Positions 1-6,594 of a stretch of 10,829 bases of DNA are shown here, piece by piece. A model generated the notes under the pieces. The model was given only the letters and a program-made list of their open reading frames with translations. It made no database searches and was not told the DNA's origin. Source of the DNA: a bacterium. GTDB taxonomy: Bacteria; CSSED10-310; JAJRTK01. The translations under genes and the position numbers were made by a program. Each line of letters begins with the position of its first letter. The stretch's first letter is position 1. Location: NCBI GenBank assembly GCA_024278345.1, contig JAJRTK010000132.1:1-10829 (forward strand), in the 5' to 3' direction.

Positions 1-827
1 AGCGCCAGAGGAATCTCGCCCGGCGGAAGACCGACATTCGACAGCGCACCCGCAAACCCAAAACCATGCATCATGCCGAAGGTGACCGCCACGAGCCACG
101 GTGCTCGCATGGTCAGGGTGGGCGGATCCACCTTCAGAGTCAGCTCCACGGCTAGAAGAAGGATGCTGAGGGCGATCATCGCTTCCACGGGGTTTGTGGG
201 GAAGGCCACGATCCCCAACGCAGCCAGGGAGAGCGTGACGCTGTGCCCGATGGTGAACGATGTCACCGTCTGTAAGAGCCGGGGCCAACTGTTACCCACC
301 AGCATGAGCAGTCCAAGGACGAACATCAAATGATCGTAACCGGTGAGGATATGCTCGATGCCCAGGCGGATGTATCCGTAAAGGACGAGTCCCGGGGAAC
401 TCCGAGCAGGCACCTCGAACGAAGCGTCTCCGTAGCGGAGCAGCCGGGAAAACGATCTCCCGTCGTTGAGCTTGACGCGAAGCAGCACCAACACGTCGTC
501 CTTCTTCATCCCGCGGACGGCGATGGTGGCTCCCGCCAGTCCCTCGGAGCCGCAACGGATGATCCAGCTCTTTGCCAGTCCGTGCGTCGAGCCTGTTTGG
601 ACCGGTTTTGTCAACCGACGGCAGCGTTGGGGGAGGACCGGCTTGAAACCCGCTTGTTGATTCCTGGTGGTCCAAAAGACCCGTGCGCTTCCAGACTCCA
701 TTTCCCGGAGCTCGAACAGCACCATCGCGGCATCGAGAGGATGAGATGGAGCCTGAGCCGGAAAAAACAGGGCTAGAAGCGGAAACAGCACCAAGAACGG
801 AGCTGTCAGAGGTTTTCTCGGGGTCAT
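1..827 (-). CDS. HupE/UreJ-family membrane protein (3' end outside window)
   Basis: Reading the minus strand from the ATG at 827 gives 275 codons that stay open to the window edge, so the C-terminus is missing. Residues 1-26 look like a signal peptide: basic start, hydrophobic core and a PAQA cleavage site, followed by S-H-P-L, a common mature start in this family. Residues about 30-145 form a soluble, probably extracytoplasmic domain. From about 150 come hydrophobic segments with histidine and acid motifs: GIEHILTGYDHLMF (156-169), SFTIGHSVTLSLAALG (190-205) and FGMMHGFGFAGAL (250-262). These match the HupE/UreJ_2 family. Related HupE proteins are nickel permeases, but the substrate here is not evident. 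It starts 2 nt after the PpiC-like gene, with only a weak ribosome-binding site, which suggests translational coupling. The family call is firm and the metal-transport role is inference. Confidence 0.86.
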   Translation of the reverse strand, partial: MTPRKPLTAPFLVLFPLLALFFPAQAPSHPLDAAMVLFELREMESGSARVFWTTRNQQAGFKPVLPQRCRRLTKPVQTGSTHGLAKSWIIRCGSEGLAGATIAVRGMKKDDVLVLLRVKLNDGRSFSRLLRYGDASFEVPARSSPGLVLYGYIRLGIEHILTGYDHLMFVLGLLMLVGNSWPRLLQTVTSFTIGHSVTLSLAALGIVAFPTNPVEAMIALSILLLAVELTLKVDPPTLTMRAPWLVAVTFGMMHGFGFAGALSNVGLPPGEIPLA

Positions 828-829
828 TC

Positions 830-1552
830 TCACAATCCGCCCCCGGCGGGCCGGGAAGCTTGGCCGGTTCTTCCCATACTGCCCGGAGTTGGCAATATTG
901 CCTGGCCCGCCGGGCCTCCAGGGAGCCTGCTGCTCTTCGGGTCGGAAAGAGCATTCCCGGGCGGGACATTCGTCTGTGGTGGTTCGGCGGGGGCTCTGGA
1001 GCCCGCTCCCAAAGCAGAGGTTTCCATGATGATCTCATAGCGGCCTCGAAGCTCCTGGAGCTTGCCTTTCAGTAGCGTGCGACGTTTTTCCGCCTTGAGA
1101 TCCAAAGCAACGCGGGCGCTCATCAGGGGGAACGGAGTGGGCTGGTAGAGGCGCTCGTTTTTCTTGTAGTACGCCTTTAACTCGGCGGTCGTGGGTTCAG
1201 CCTCTAGGTCGAGCTCCTGGAGCAGAAACGCCATCTTGCTTGCGAGCCGCCGCCGGATGATGGGATCGTCTTGATCGAGTTCCAGGGAGCGGCCCTCCCG
1301 GAATAGAACCTCCTCATCGATATACTCGTCCACAAGCCGTTCCATCTGGTCCGGTGGCGGCAGGGATTCGGTCTTCCTGAGGTACCGATCCCGCAGAGTC
1401 TCCACCGTAGCCGCCGTGATGACGATTCGAGGCTGCTTCTTCGCCCGGACCCAGGCGTCAAGAGCGAAGATCACCAGTCCGATGATGACGAAGTGAAGGA
1501 CCGGTTCCCGGAGCCATCCCGCAAGGAGGCCGCGATTCGCCTTGGAATTCAT
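830..1552 (-). CDS. PpiC-like membrane-anchored protein lacking a visible rotamase domain
   Basis: A 240-residue protein starts at an ATG preceded by GAGGAG at a 6-nt spacing. The N-terminus (WLREPVLHFVIIGLVIFAL, about 13-31) is a single membrane anchor typical of PpiC/SurA-like proteins found beside HupE-family genes. Residues 40-137 match the N-terminal helical part of those proteins, including EEVLFREG and LDQDDPIIRRRLASKMAFLL. The parvulin domain expected next is absent: residues 136-143 (YQPTPFPL) pass directly to a C-terminal helix ending LRGRYEI (168-174). It is therefore probably a chaperone-like or assembly protein rather than an active isomerase. Residues about 182-240 are a Pro/Gly/Ser-rich tail encoded by palindrome-dense DNA, which looks foreign to the family. 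It follows the radical SAM gene by 10 nt and precedes hupE by 2 nt. The family call rests on the N-terminus and the neighbour. Confidence 0.75.
   Translation of the reverse strand: MNSKANRGLLAGWLREPVLHFVIIGLVIFALDAWVRAKKQPRIVITAATVETLRDRYLRKTESLPPPDQMERLVDEYIDEEVLFREGRSLELDQDDPIIRRRLASKMAFLLQELDLEAEPTTAELKAYYKKNERLYQPTPFPLMSARVALDLKAEKRRTLLKGKLQELRGRYEIIMETSALGAGSRAPAEPPQTNVPPGNALSDPKSSRLPGGPAGQAILPTPGSMGRTGQASRPAGGGL
842..914. repeat. REP/MITE-like palindromic element inside the 3' end of the ppiC-like gene
   Basis: An 11-bp perfect inverted repeat, CCCGGCGGGCC (842-852) and GGCCCGCCGGG (904-914), encloses 51 bp. Inside are a 6-bp inverted repeat, GGGAAG (853-858) with CTTCCC (870-875), and a perfect 12-bp palindrome, GGCAATATTGCC (891-902). 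Two more hairpins follow on the plus-strand side: GCTCTT (932-937) with AAGAGC (947-952), and the arms of 991-1004. Together they cover the bases that encode the low-complexity tail of the PpiC-like protein. This resembles an inserted REP- or MITE-like element read through in frame. Only one copy is visible here, so mobility is inferred. Confidence 0.5.
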
Positions 1553-1562
1553 GGAAGTCTCC

Positions 1563-2906
1563 TCAGGGGCTCCAGATTGGCCTCAGGTCGGCTTTTTCAA
1601 TAGAGAGAGCGACTTCGTCGATGGAACGGTGATCGGCGATTTCGAACTGTTGCCCGCTCTCTGGTGCCACGCTGTAACCGCCGGGATTCGTGCTGCTCTC
1701 CGCGCTCAGCCGCGTGGCCCCGGCCCGGAGCAACCGCTCCCGCATGGCGGGCTCTTCCCGGGTAGAGACCACAAAACCCGCCCATGGCAGTGCTAGGCGA
1801 GCCGTGGCCGCGTAGCGCAAAAATTGCTCGTCGGAGACCGGATAAGGAGCGTCGTAGCCTGTCGATTCTGGCCGGAAGCGAGGCAGGCTGATGGAGAGCT
1901 GAAGATTCGGGTAGCGCTCCCTTAAGTAGTTCGCGTGGCCAATCAGCCACAGAAGCTCCGCGCCAGGCTCCGAAATTCCCAGCAACACGCCAATCCCGAT
2001 TCGCCCAAGTCCGGCGTCTAAGGCGCGCTCCGGCGTTTCCAGGCGAGTATCATATCGATTCTTCAGGCCGTACCGGTGAACATCCTGGAACACCTTCCGC
2101 TCGTAGGTTTCCTGGTAGATGGTGACGCCGCCGGCGCCGGCTTTTTCCAGAGCGCGATAGCCTTCCACGGACAAGGGACCCAGTTCCACGTCGATGGCTT
2201 CCCACCGCGGGCGCAGGGCGGCGACGACGCGCTGGAGATAGGCCACATCCACGAGGATCGGGTTTTCCGCCGCCACCAAGAGCAAATGGCGGAGCCCTTT
2301 CTTACGGAGACTCGTTGCCTCCCGAAGAACCTCTGATTCGTCCAGGGTGCGCCGTACCACCTGTTTGTTTTGCATCTGGAAGCCGCAGTACACGCAGTTG
2401 GAAACGCACTCGTTCGACAGGTAGAGAGGAGCGTAGAGACCCACGGTCCGACCGTGGACCCTCCGCGAGACTTTTCCTGCTGCTTGGAGAAGCTCCTCCA
2501 GATCCAGACCGGAGTGGAGCAGGCAGGCGGCATCCTCTGCTTTGAGGCCCGTTCCGTCATGCGCGGCCTCCAACACCTGTTCAGCTTCAGCTAGGGGCCC
2601 TTGGATTGCGGCTTCCATTAGATCGGGCGCGTCGATCTTGGAGATGGCCCGGGCCGGTTTTCGGGCGGCCCGATGGATGCCACGGAGACTGGCCGTCAGC
2701 AGATCCATGGAATCCACCAGCGGCGAGTCCTTTCCCGCTGCGCTGCTCATGATGATGGAGCGGAACCGATCGATTTTGTCCAGCTCCGCCGGTTCCGGGT
2801 TTTGGGGGAGCCTGGCGAGAATTGTCTTCAGCCGGCTCGCCATTCGCGGCGGGAGCTCGCCCAGACTGCCTTGCACAGCCTCGATCAGTGCTTCTCTGGG
2901 ATGCAT
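1563..2906 (-). CDS. Radical SAM protein of the ThiH/HydG family
   Basis: A 447-residue protein with the radical SAM cluster motif CVSNCVYC (Cys167, Cys171, Cys174) in the context LYAPLYLSNECVSNCVYCGF, characteristic of ThiH and HydG tyrosine lyases. Further family blocks are VTIYQETYERKVFQDVH (261-277), RLETPERALDAGLGRIGIGVLLG (288-310), the LPRFRP block (341-346), STREEP (381-386) and NPGGY (407-411). Residues 90-160 resemble the HydG N-terminal helical region. The protein ends at DHRSIDEVALSIEKADLRPIW, where HydG would continue into its Cys-rich auxiliary-cluster domain, so it is probably not a hydrogenase maturase. It may cleave tyrosine or another amino acid; the substrate is unknown. 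Residues 1-88 are an extra N-terminal region I do not recognise. A GAGG site lies 6 nt before the ATG. It heads a group with the PpiC-like and HupE genes and lies 114 nt after bcrD. Confidence 0.85.
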   Translation of the reverse strand: MHPREALIEAVQGSLGELPPRMASRLKTILARLPQNPEPAELDKIDRFRSIIMSSAAGKDSPLVDSMDLLTASLRGIHRAARKPARAISKIDAPDLMEAAIQGPLAEAEQVLEAAHDGTGLKAEDAACLLHSGLDLEELLQAAGKVSRRVHGRTVGLYAPLYLSNECVSNCVYCGFQMQNKQVVRRTLDESEVLREATSLRKKGLRHLLLVAAENPILVDVAYLQRVVAALRPRWEAIDVELGPLSVEGYRALEKAGAGGVTIYQETYERKVFQDVHRYGLKNRYDTRLETPERALDAGLGRIGIGVLLGISEPGAELLWLIGHANYLRERYPNLQLSISLPRFRPESTGYDAPYPVSDEQFLRYAATARLALPWAGFVVSTREEPAMRERLLRAGATRLSAESSTNPGGYSVAPESGQQFEIADHRSIDEVALSIEKADLRPIWSP

Positions 2907-2928
2907 GGGGTACCTCGTAGGAGCAACT

Positions 2929-3003
2929 ATCAGGAAAAACCGCTATTTCCGTTTCTATAAGCACAGCCTTATAACCGCGGGCCCAGCGGAGGGGTTTCCT
3001 GAT
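2929..3003 (-). terminator. Nested inverted repeat between bcrD and the radical SAM gene; possible terminator
   Basis: Three nearly coaxial inverted repeats are nested here: ATCAGGAAA (2929-2937) with TTTCCTGAT (2995-3003), CCGCT (2940-2944) with AGCGG (2985-2989), and TATAAG (2956-2961) with CTTATA (2968-2973) around a 6-nt loop. In the transcribed (minus) orientation the CCGCT/AGCGG stem is followed immediately by TTTTT (2939-2935). That fits an imperfect intrinsic terminator ending the bcr operon, although the large internal loops weaken the case. It could instead be an operator or mRNA-processing structure for the radical SAM gene. I see no convincing promoter in the rest of the 114-nt gap. 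Confidence 0.4.
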
Positions 3004-3020
3004 CTGCCGGGCCGGTTTTA

Positions 3021-3896
3021 TCAAGCGACGACTTCGAGGCGGCCCATCCGTTCCAGTTGTTCGTAGCGGTAGGCGGCCACAAGGGCGGCACCCAGGGCAC
3101 CGGCCAGGATCGAATCGGGGTCGGTTCGAATCTCCACTTTAGCATGAAACCGCTTCTTGGTCCGATCATCATTCAAGACCTCGCGGATGGCCGCCAGAAG
3201 ACCCGTGTCGGCCGCCAGCCCGCCGCTAAGAAGCACCACGCCCTCGGCCCGGATTGCCCGCAACAGGCGCACCAGGCGCCCGGCGATGCTCAGGTGAATT
3301 CCCTTGAGAATGTCCGACGTGGAAATCCCCCGGCTCACCATGTTGATGACGTCCGTCTCCGCCAGCACGGCGCAGATACTGGAGACACCCTCGGGCTTTC
3401 TGGCCTCTTCCGATAATTTTCCCACCTCTTCCAGGGGAACGCCCAGGTAGCGTGCGATATTTTCCAGAAACTGGCCGCTGCCACTGGCGCATTGGCTGGT
3501 CATACGATGCCCAAGAACTTTTCCCCGGTGGTCGAAGCGAATCGCCCTGGCGTGGAGTGCCCCAATGTCCAGGACCGCCCGTGCCTCCTGGTCCAGAAAG
3601 AGGGAACCCCTGGCGTGGGTCGTCATGCTGTAAAAGTGTCCCGTGCGGCGGGCCACGGCATCGCCGTCGCCCGTGGAGGCAATGTAATCGAAGTCACCGG
3701 CTTTGACGCCCGCCTTCAGGCAGGCTTCATCGAAGGCCGCTTCCACAACTTTGTGGACGTAACGCCGCCGGATGCGTTGCATGGTGGTGGCCAGAATCTC
3801 TGGGTCTTGGCCGGCGCGGCTCCGAACGATGGCCACTTTCACGGCGCTGGAGCCCGGATCGATGCCCGCGGTCAGATGATGTTGGTCTGGGCTCAT
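3021..3896 (-). CDS. bcrD: Benzoyl-CoA reductase (class I, ATP-dependent) subunit D
   Basis: A 291-residue ASKHA-fold ATPase subunit, matching the size of BcrD/BadG. The N-terminal nucleotide-binding loop is GIDPGSSAVK (11-20). A second nucleotide-fold strand is AVLDIGALHARAI (107-119). TSQCASGSGQFLENIARYLGV (133-152 region) and SSICAVLAETDVINMVSRGIS (172-192) carry Cys136 and Cys175, the expected ligands of the [4Fe-4S] cluster bridging BcrA and BcrD. SGGLA (224-228) and SILAGALGAALVA (262-274) complete the fold. Together with BcrA it hydrolyses ATP to drive electrons from ferredoxin to the BcrBC catalytic part. It overlaps bcrA by 4 nt (ATGA), and a near-consensus AAGGAGGT lies 7 nt before its ATG. 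It is the last gene of the reductase block. Confidence 0.95.
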   Translation of the reverse strand: MSPDQHHLTAGIDPGSSAVKVAIVRSRAGQDPEILATTMQRIRRRYVHKVVEAAFDEACLKAGVKAGDFDYIASTGDGDAVARRTGHFYSMTTHARGSLFLDQEARAVLDIGALHARAIRFDHRGKVLGHRMTSQCASGSGQFLENIARYLGVPLEEVGKLSEEARKPEGVSSICAVLAETDVINMVSRGISTSDILKGIHLSIAGRLVRLLRAIRAEGVVLLSGGLAADTGLLAAIREVLNDDRTKKRFHAKVEIRTDPDSILAGALGAALVAAYRYEQLERMGRLEVVA

Positions 3897-5278
3897 GACG
3901 AGACCTCCTTTTTCGCGAATCCGGGAAGGATCCCGGCTCGGCCCTCTTTGACGTCATCCAGGGCGAAGAGTGCCCCGCCGAGCGCGCCCATGTAGATCGA
4001 GTCGGGATGAATGTTGAGGGCGATGTCAGCGCCGTAGTTTTCCTGGACCAGCTCGCCGAGGATCTTCGTGGCCATGGGGTTCTTGCAGACGCCTCCCGTG
4101 AAAGTGAACTCGTTGTCAATGCCGCCTGACCGCGCAAGGAGACTCATGGCGCGGAGCATGATCGCCCGATGCAGACCGGCCAGGATGTCTTCCCGCCGCT
4201 GCCCCAGTGCCAGGCGCTCCCGAAGCTCGGCGCCAGCGAAGACCGTGCAGGTGGAGTTGACCTTGACCTTCTTTTTGGCCCCCAGGGCAAGAGGCCCCAG
4301 CTCGTGAAGGCCCAGGTTCAACTCGTCGGCGATGTAGCCTAAGTATCGACCGCAGCCGGCGGCGCACCGGTCGTTCATTTGGAACGAGGTCACCACACCG
4401 TGACCATCGACTTGGATCGCCTTGGTGTCTTGCCCCCCGATGTCCAACACCGTCCGAGTCCCGGGAAACACACGATGTGCCCCTCGACCGTGGCAGAGGA
4501 TCTCGCTCCGGATAGAATCCTTCGGGAAGGGAAGGGTTTGGCGTCCGTACCCGGTGCCCACGAAGGCGATCTCCTCGATGGGTGTTTTTGCCACCTGTTC
4601 GATGAGATCCACGAGCCGATTTCGGATCTTGCCCCGTCCATTTCCCTGCTCGTTGGCCGTTTCAGCAGAGGTCAACCACTGGGCTCCCCGAAGCAGAAGC
4701 TCTCCGAAATTCCTGGGCTGGAGGCGAGTTTCCACGTCGAGGATCGCCCGGTCGAAGAGGCCCAGAAGCCTCTCGAAGGGGAGTCCCTTTTCTTGAGCAA
4801 GCCTCTCGGCGCCCTCGGTGAAAGCGGCCCCTGCGATGTCCCTGAAGAAGTCGCTCCGCCGCGGGGCGGAGCCCAGGAACAGCTTCGGAGCATCCTTTCG
4901 CATATCTTCCAGAATCGCCTCCGCAGCCTCGCCAAGGGGCTGGCGGTAGTCTTTCATGTAGGGTGCGTCGAGGATCTTGAGAATCTCTTCCTTGAGGCTG
5001 ACCAGTTCTTCCAGGTAGAGCTCCAGGCGGAAGGCTTTCTGAAGCGGCTCTGTCAGGGCCTTGATGGCGCTGGAATCAGAAATGTCCAAGGCGGCGATGG
5101 CACGCTGAAGCTGCGTGAAGCGGGCTGCCGTTAGCGCTTCCTCCCGGGCGACGGCGCAGGCCACGCCGTAGTTCGAGCGGCTGTTCGTGATGCCGCGACC
5201 CATGAGCTGCCCCGTCTCATCCAACAGTACCGCCTTCGTGGTCGTGGAGCCCAGGTCGATGCCGACGACACATTTCAT
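3893..5278 (-). CDS. bcrA: Benzoyl-CoA reductase (class I, ATP-dependent) subunit A
   Basis: A 461-residue ASKHA ATPase, the longer activator subunit (BcrA/BadF). The phosphate-binding loop is GIDLGSTTTKAVLLD (6-20). Residues about 65-210 are an insert typical of BcrA but absent from BcrD. The second half has VLDIGGQDTKAIQVDG (277-292), MNDRCAAGCGRYLG (301-314), VNSTCTVFAGAELRERLALG (340-359), FTGGVCKNP (393-401) and MGALGGALFAL (430-440). By comparison with the 2-hydroxyglutaryl-CoA dehydratase activator HgdC, Cys305 and Cys344 should bind the [4Fe-4S] cluster shared with BcrD. It couples ATP hydrolysis to low-potential electron transfer into BcrBC. It overlaps bcrB by 4 nt (ATGA) with CGGAGG ahead of the ATG, and overlaps bcrD by 4 nt. 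Nothing in this gene looks damaged, which matters for judging the broken bcrB just upstream. Confidence 0.96.
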   Translation of the reverse strand: MKCVVGIDLGSTTTKAVLLDETGQLMGRGITNSRSNYGVACAVAREEALTAARFTQLQRAIAALDISDSSAIKALTEPLQKAFRLELYLEELVSLKEEILKILDAPYMKDYRQPLGEAAEAILEDMRKDAPKLFLGSAPRRSDFFRDIAGAAFTEGAERLAQEKGLPFERLLGLFDRAILDVETRLQPRNFGELLLRGAQWLTSAETANEQGNGRGKIRNRLVDLIEQVAKTPIEEIAFVGTGYGRQTLPFPKDSIRSEILCHGRGAHRVFPGTRTVLDIGGQDTKAIQVDGHGVVTSFQMNDRCAAGCGRYLGYIADELNLGLHELGPLALGAKKKVKVNSTCTVFAGAELRERLALGQRREDILAGLHRAIMLRAMSLLARSGGIDNEFTFTGGVCKNPMATKILGELVQENYGADIALNIHPDSIYMGALGGALFALDDVKEGRAGILPGFAKKEVSS

Positions 5279-5664
5279 GCTTGCCTCCGGTTCTTTCTGG
5301 CATCCAGCATCTGCAAGTAGCTCTGGATGCGGTTTTCGATGTTGGCCTTGCCGAAGTAGCGTGGATCCACCAGATCCGATTCGATGAAGCCGCCAGGCAC
5401 GCCGGTTCGCTTCTCCAGCTCACGGAGCATCAGAAGCTGCCCCGCGCTGAACGAGTTGCAGCTTTTAATACTGTTGATGAGAAGCCCGTCAGCTTTGTAC
5501 TCTCGAATGTGCTGCTCCAGGAGATCCACGCGGCTCGACAGGTTGAGGTTCGTGTAGCAGCCCAGGCAGTAGTCGGCCAGGCTCTCCAGAGGATTCCCAG
5601 GGTCGTGGCGGAAACCCGTATCGTAGAGCCCGCCCACGCGGGTGTAGCTGCTGGAGACCACCAC
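5275..5664 (-). CDS. bcrB: Benzoyl-CoA reductase subunit B, C-terminal part (split gene)
   Basis: This frame continues the bcrB N-terminal part without any shift, separated from it by one TAA codon and two sense codons. From GTG at 5664 it encodes 129 residues; GTG at 5661 is spaced better (5 nt against 2 nt) from the AAGGAG at 5672-5667. The sequence is typical BcrB C-terminus: SSSYTRVGGLYDTGFRHDP, then ADYCLGCYTN, SIKSCNSFSAGQ and DLVDPRYF. In full-length numbering from the bcrB ATG, the cysteines are 343, 346 and 379; Cys379 aligns with the position of a cluster ligand in the 2-hydroxyacyl-CoA dehydratase family. Its stop overlaps the bcrA start by 4 nt. Either this is a separately translated subunit fragment completing BcrB, or it is the unread remnant of a gene with a nonsense mutation. 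The intact downstream sequence favours a functional or very recent split. Confidence 0.8.
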   Translation of the reverse strand: MVVSSSYTRVGGLYDTGFRHDPGNPLESLADYCLGCYTNLNLSSRVDLLEQHIREYKADGLLINSIKSCNSFSAGQLLMLRELEKRTGVPGGFIESDLVDPRYFGKANIENRIQSYLQMLDARKNRRQA

Positions 5665-5666
5665 TG

Positions 5667-5672
5667 CTCCTT
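5667..5672 (-). promoter_or_regulatory. Shine-Dalgarno sequence fused to the bcrB internal stop (re-initiation site)
   Basis: On the minus strand the junction reads AAATAAGGAGCAGTGGTG. The last two bases of the TAA stop (5673-5671) are the first two of a six-base ribosome-binding site, AAGGAG. GTG codons follow at 5664 and 5661, giving spacers of 2 and 5 nt. A ribosome that terminates here would already be positioned to restart. The site decides how the C-terminal half of BcrB could be made. Confidence 0.6.
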
Positions 5673-6594
5673 ATTTACTGAACATCCGCCAAAAATCGGT
5701 GAAGCTCGTCCAATTGGGCGGACCTTCCACCACCAGCCGGTATTTTTCCTCGGACATGGGACCGTCGGGACTCATGGGACCCTCGCCACGAGCCATCCGT
5801 GCCTCCACTTCTCCCAGCAGCTCCCGGTAATAGGCGACGGCATCTTCTGTGCCCCGGAAGGCGGAGAAGATGGGACCAATATAATAGACGCCTCCGAAGT
5901 AGCCGTCGATAGGTGAGGGCCGATGCTTCGCCGACTCCCAGACTGCCACCAAATCGTCCTCCGCCTGAGCCGATAACTCCATCCGCCGCGCCAGATCGTC
6001 CATGTCCAGCTTCCCACCGGCGATCTTCTCCATGGCAGGGATCACTTCCTTCTCAAGTTGATCCACCACGTAGCTTCGCATCTCACGTGTGATGACTCCG
6101 TTGGCCTGGTACGGCACGTGGAGCATCACCACGGGGCAGCCGTACTCCTCCCGAAGAAGCTCGAACCACTTCATGAAGGTGAAACAACCGGTGTAGGACA
6201 AGAGCAAGAGGTCCGGCTCTGGCAAACGAGTCCCCGTAGGTCCGATATTGCCGCTCTTGAGCATGCCGATGTCGCATTTTACGTACGTGCAGACGTCCTC
6301 GGAATGCCCTGATTTCTCTGCCTCGGCGATGTAATCGCCGCTCCGTTTCCGCATCCCCGACTGGAGCGCATTAATCTCCGGAAGCACAGGCAGCATCCCA
6401 AGAGATCCGATGAGCTCCGTGAGATTTCCGGGAACGAAGGTGTACACGACCTTGCGACCGTCTTCCTTGGACGTCTCGAGCTTCTTGAAATGCTCGGCGA
6501 TCATCCGCTTCTGGCGTTTCTGGCTCTGGTCTTTCTCCGCCTTGGGTGCTGCCGTGCTTGCGACCTTGCGGGCGTTGCTTATCTTGACGCTCAT
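5671..6594 (-). CDS. bcrB: Benzoyl-CoA reductase subunit B, N-terminal part (ends at in-frame TAA)
   Basis: It encodes 307 residues of BcrB/BadE, a 2-hydroxyglutaryl-CoA dehydratase D-component-family subunit that with BcrC forms the site where benzoyl-CoA is reduced to the cyclic dienoyl-CoA. Complete BcrB is about 430-440 residues; this part plus the C-terminal part gives 440 codons. Recognisable blocks are VPGNLTELIGSLGMLPVLPE (54-73), CTYVKCDIGMLKSGN (102-116), SYTGCFTFMKWFELL (133-147) and NWTSFTDFWRMFSK at the end. Cys102, Cys107 and Cys137 are candidate cluster ligands, so the split separates ligands that should act together. I chose the ATG at 6594, which overlaps the bcrC stop (ATGA) and has GGGGAG 7 nt before it, over a GTG at 6609. 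Codon 308 is TAA, where the family continues without a break into GAVVV. It may be a functional half-gene, a recent nonsense mutation or a base error. Confidence 0.88.
   Translation of the reverse strand: MSVKISNARKVASTAAPKAEKDQSQKRQKRMIAEHFKKLETSKEDGRKVVYTFVPGNLTELIGSLGMLPVLPEINALQSGMRKRSGDYIAEAEKSGHSEDVCTYVKCDIGMLKSGNIGPTGTRLPEPDLLLLSYTGCFTFMKWFELLREEYGCPVVMLHVPYQANGVITREMRSYVVDQLEKEVIPAMEKIAGGKLDMDDLARRMELSAQAEDDLVAVWESAKHRPSPIDGYFGGVYYIGPIFSAFRGTEDAVAYYRELLGEVEARMARGEGPMSPDGPMSEEKYRLVVEGPPNWTSFTDFWRMFSK

Noticed and set aside
292-1038. Long minus-strand reading frame of about 248 codons overlapping hupE and the ppiC-like gene
   Set aside because: Its translation is Arg/Pro/Ser-rich with no recognisable family pattern, whereas the overlapping frame from 827 encodes clear HupE motifs and a signal peptide.
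1563-2906. Annotation of the radical SAM gene as HydG
   Set aside because: The C-terminal auxiliary-cluster cysteines that define HydG are absent; the protein ends before that domain.
5671-5673. Selenocysteine or pyrrolysine insertion at the bcrB internal stop
   Set aside because: The codon is TAA; Sec uses TGA and Pyl uses TAG.
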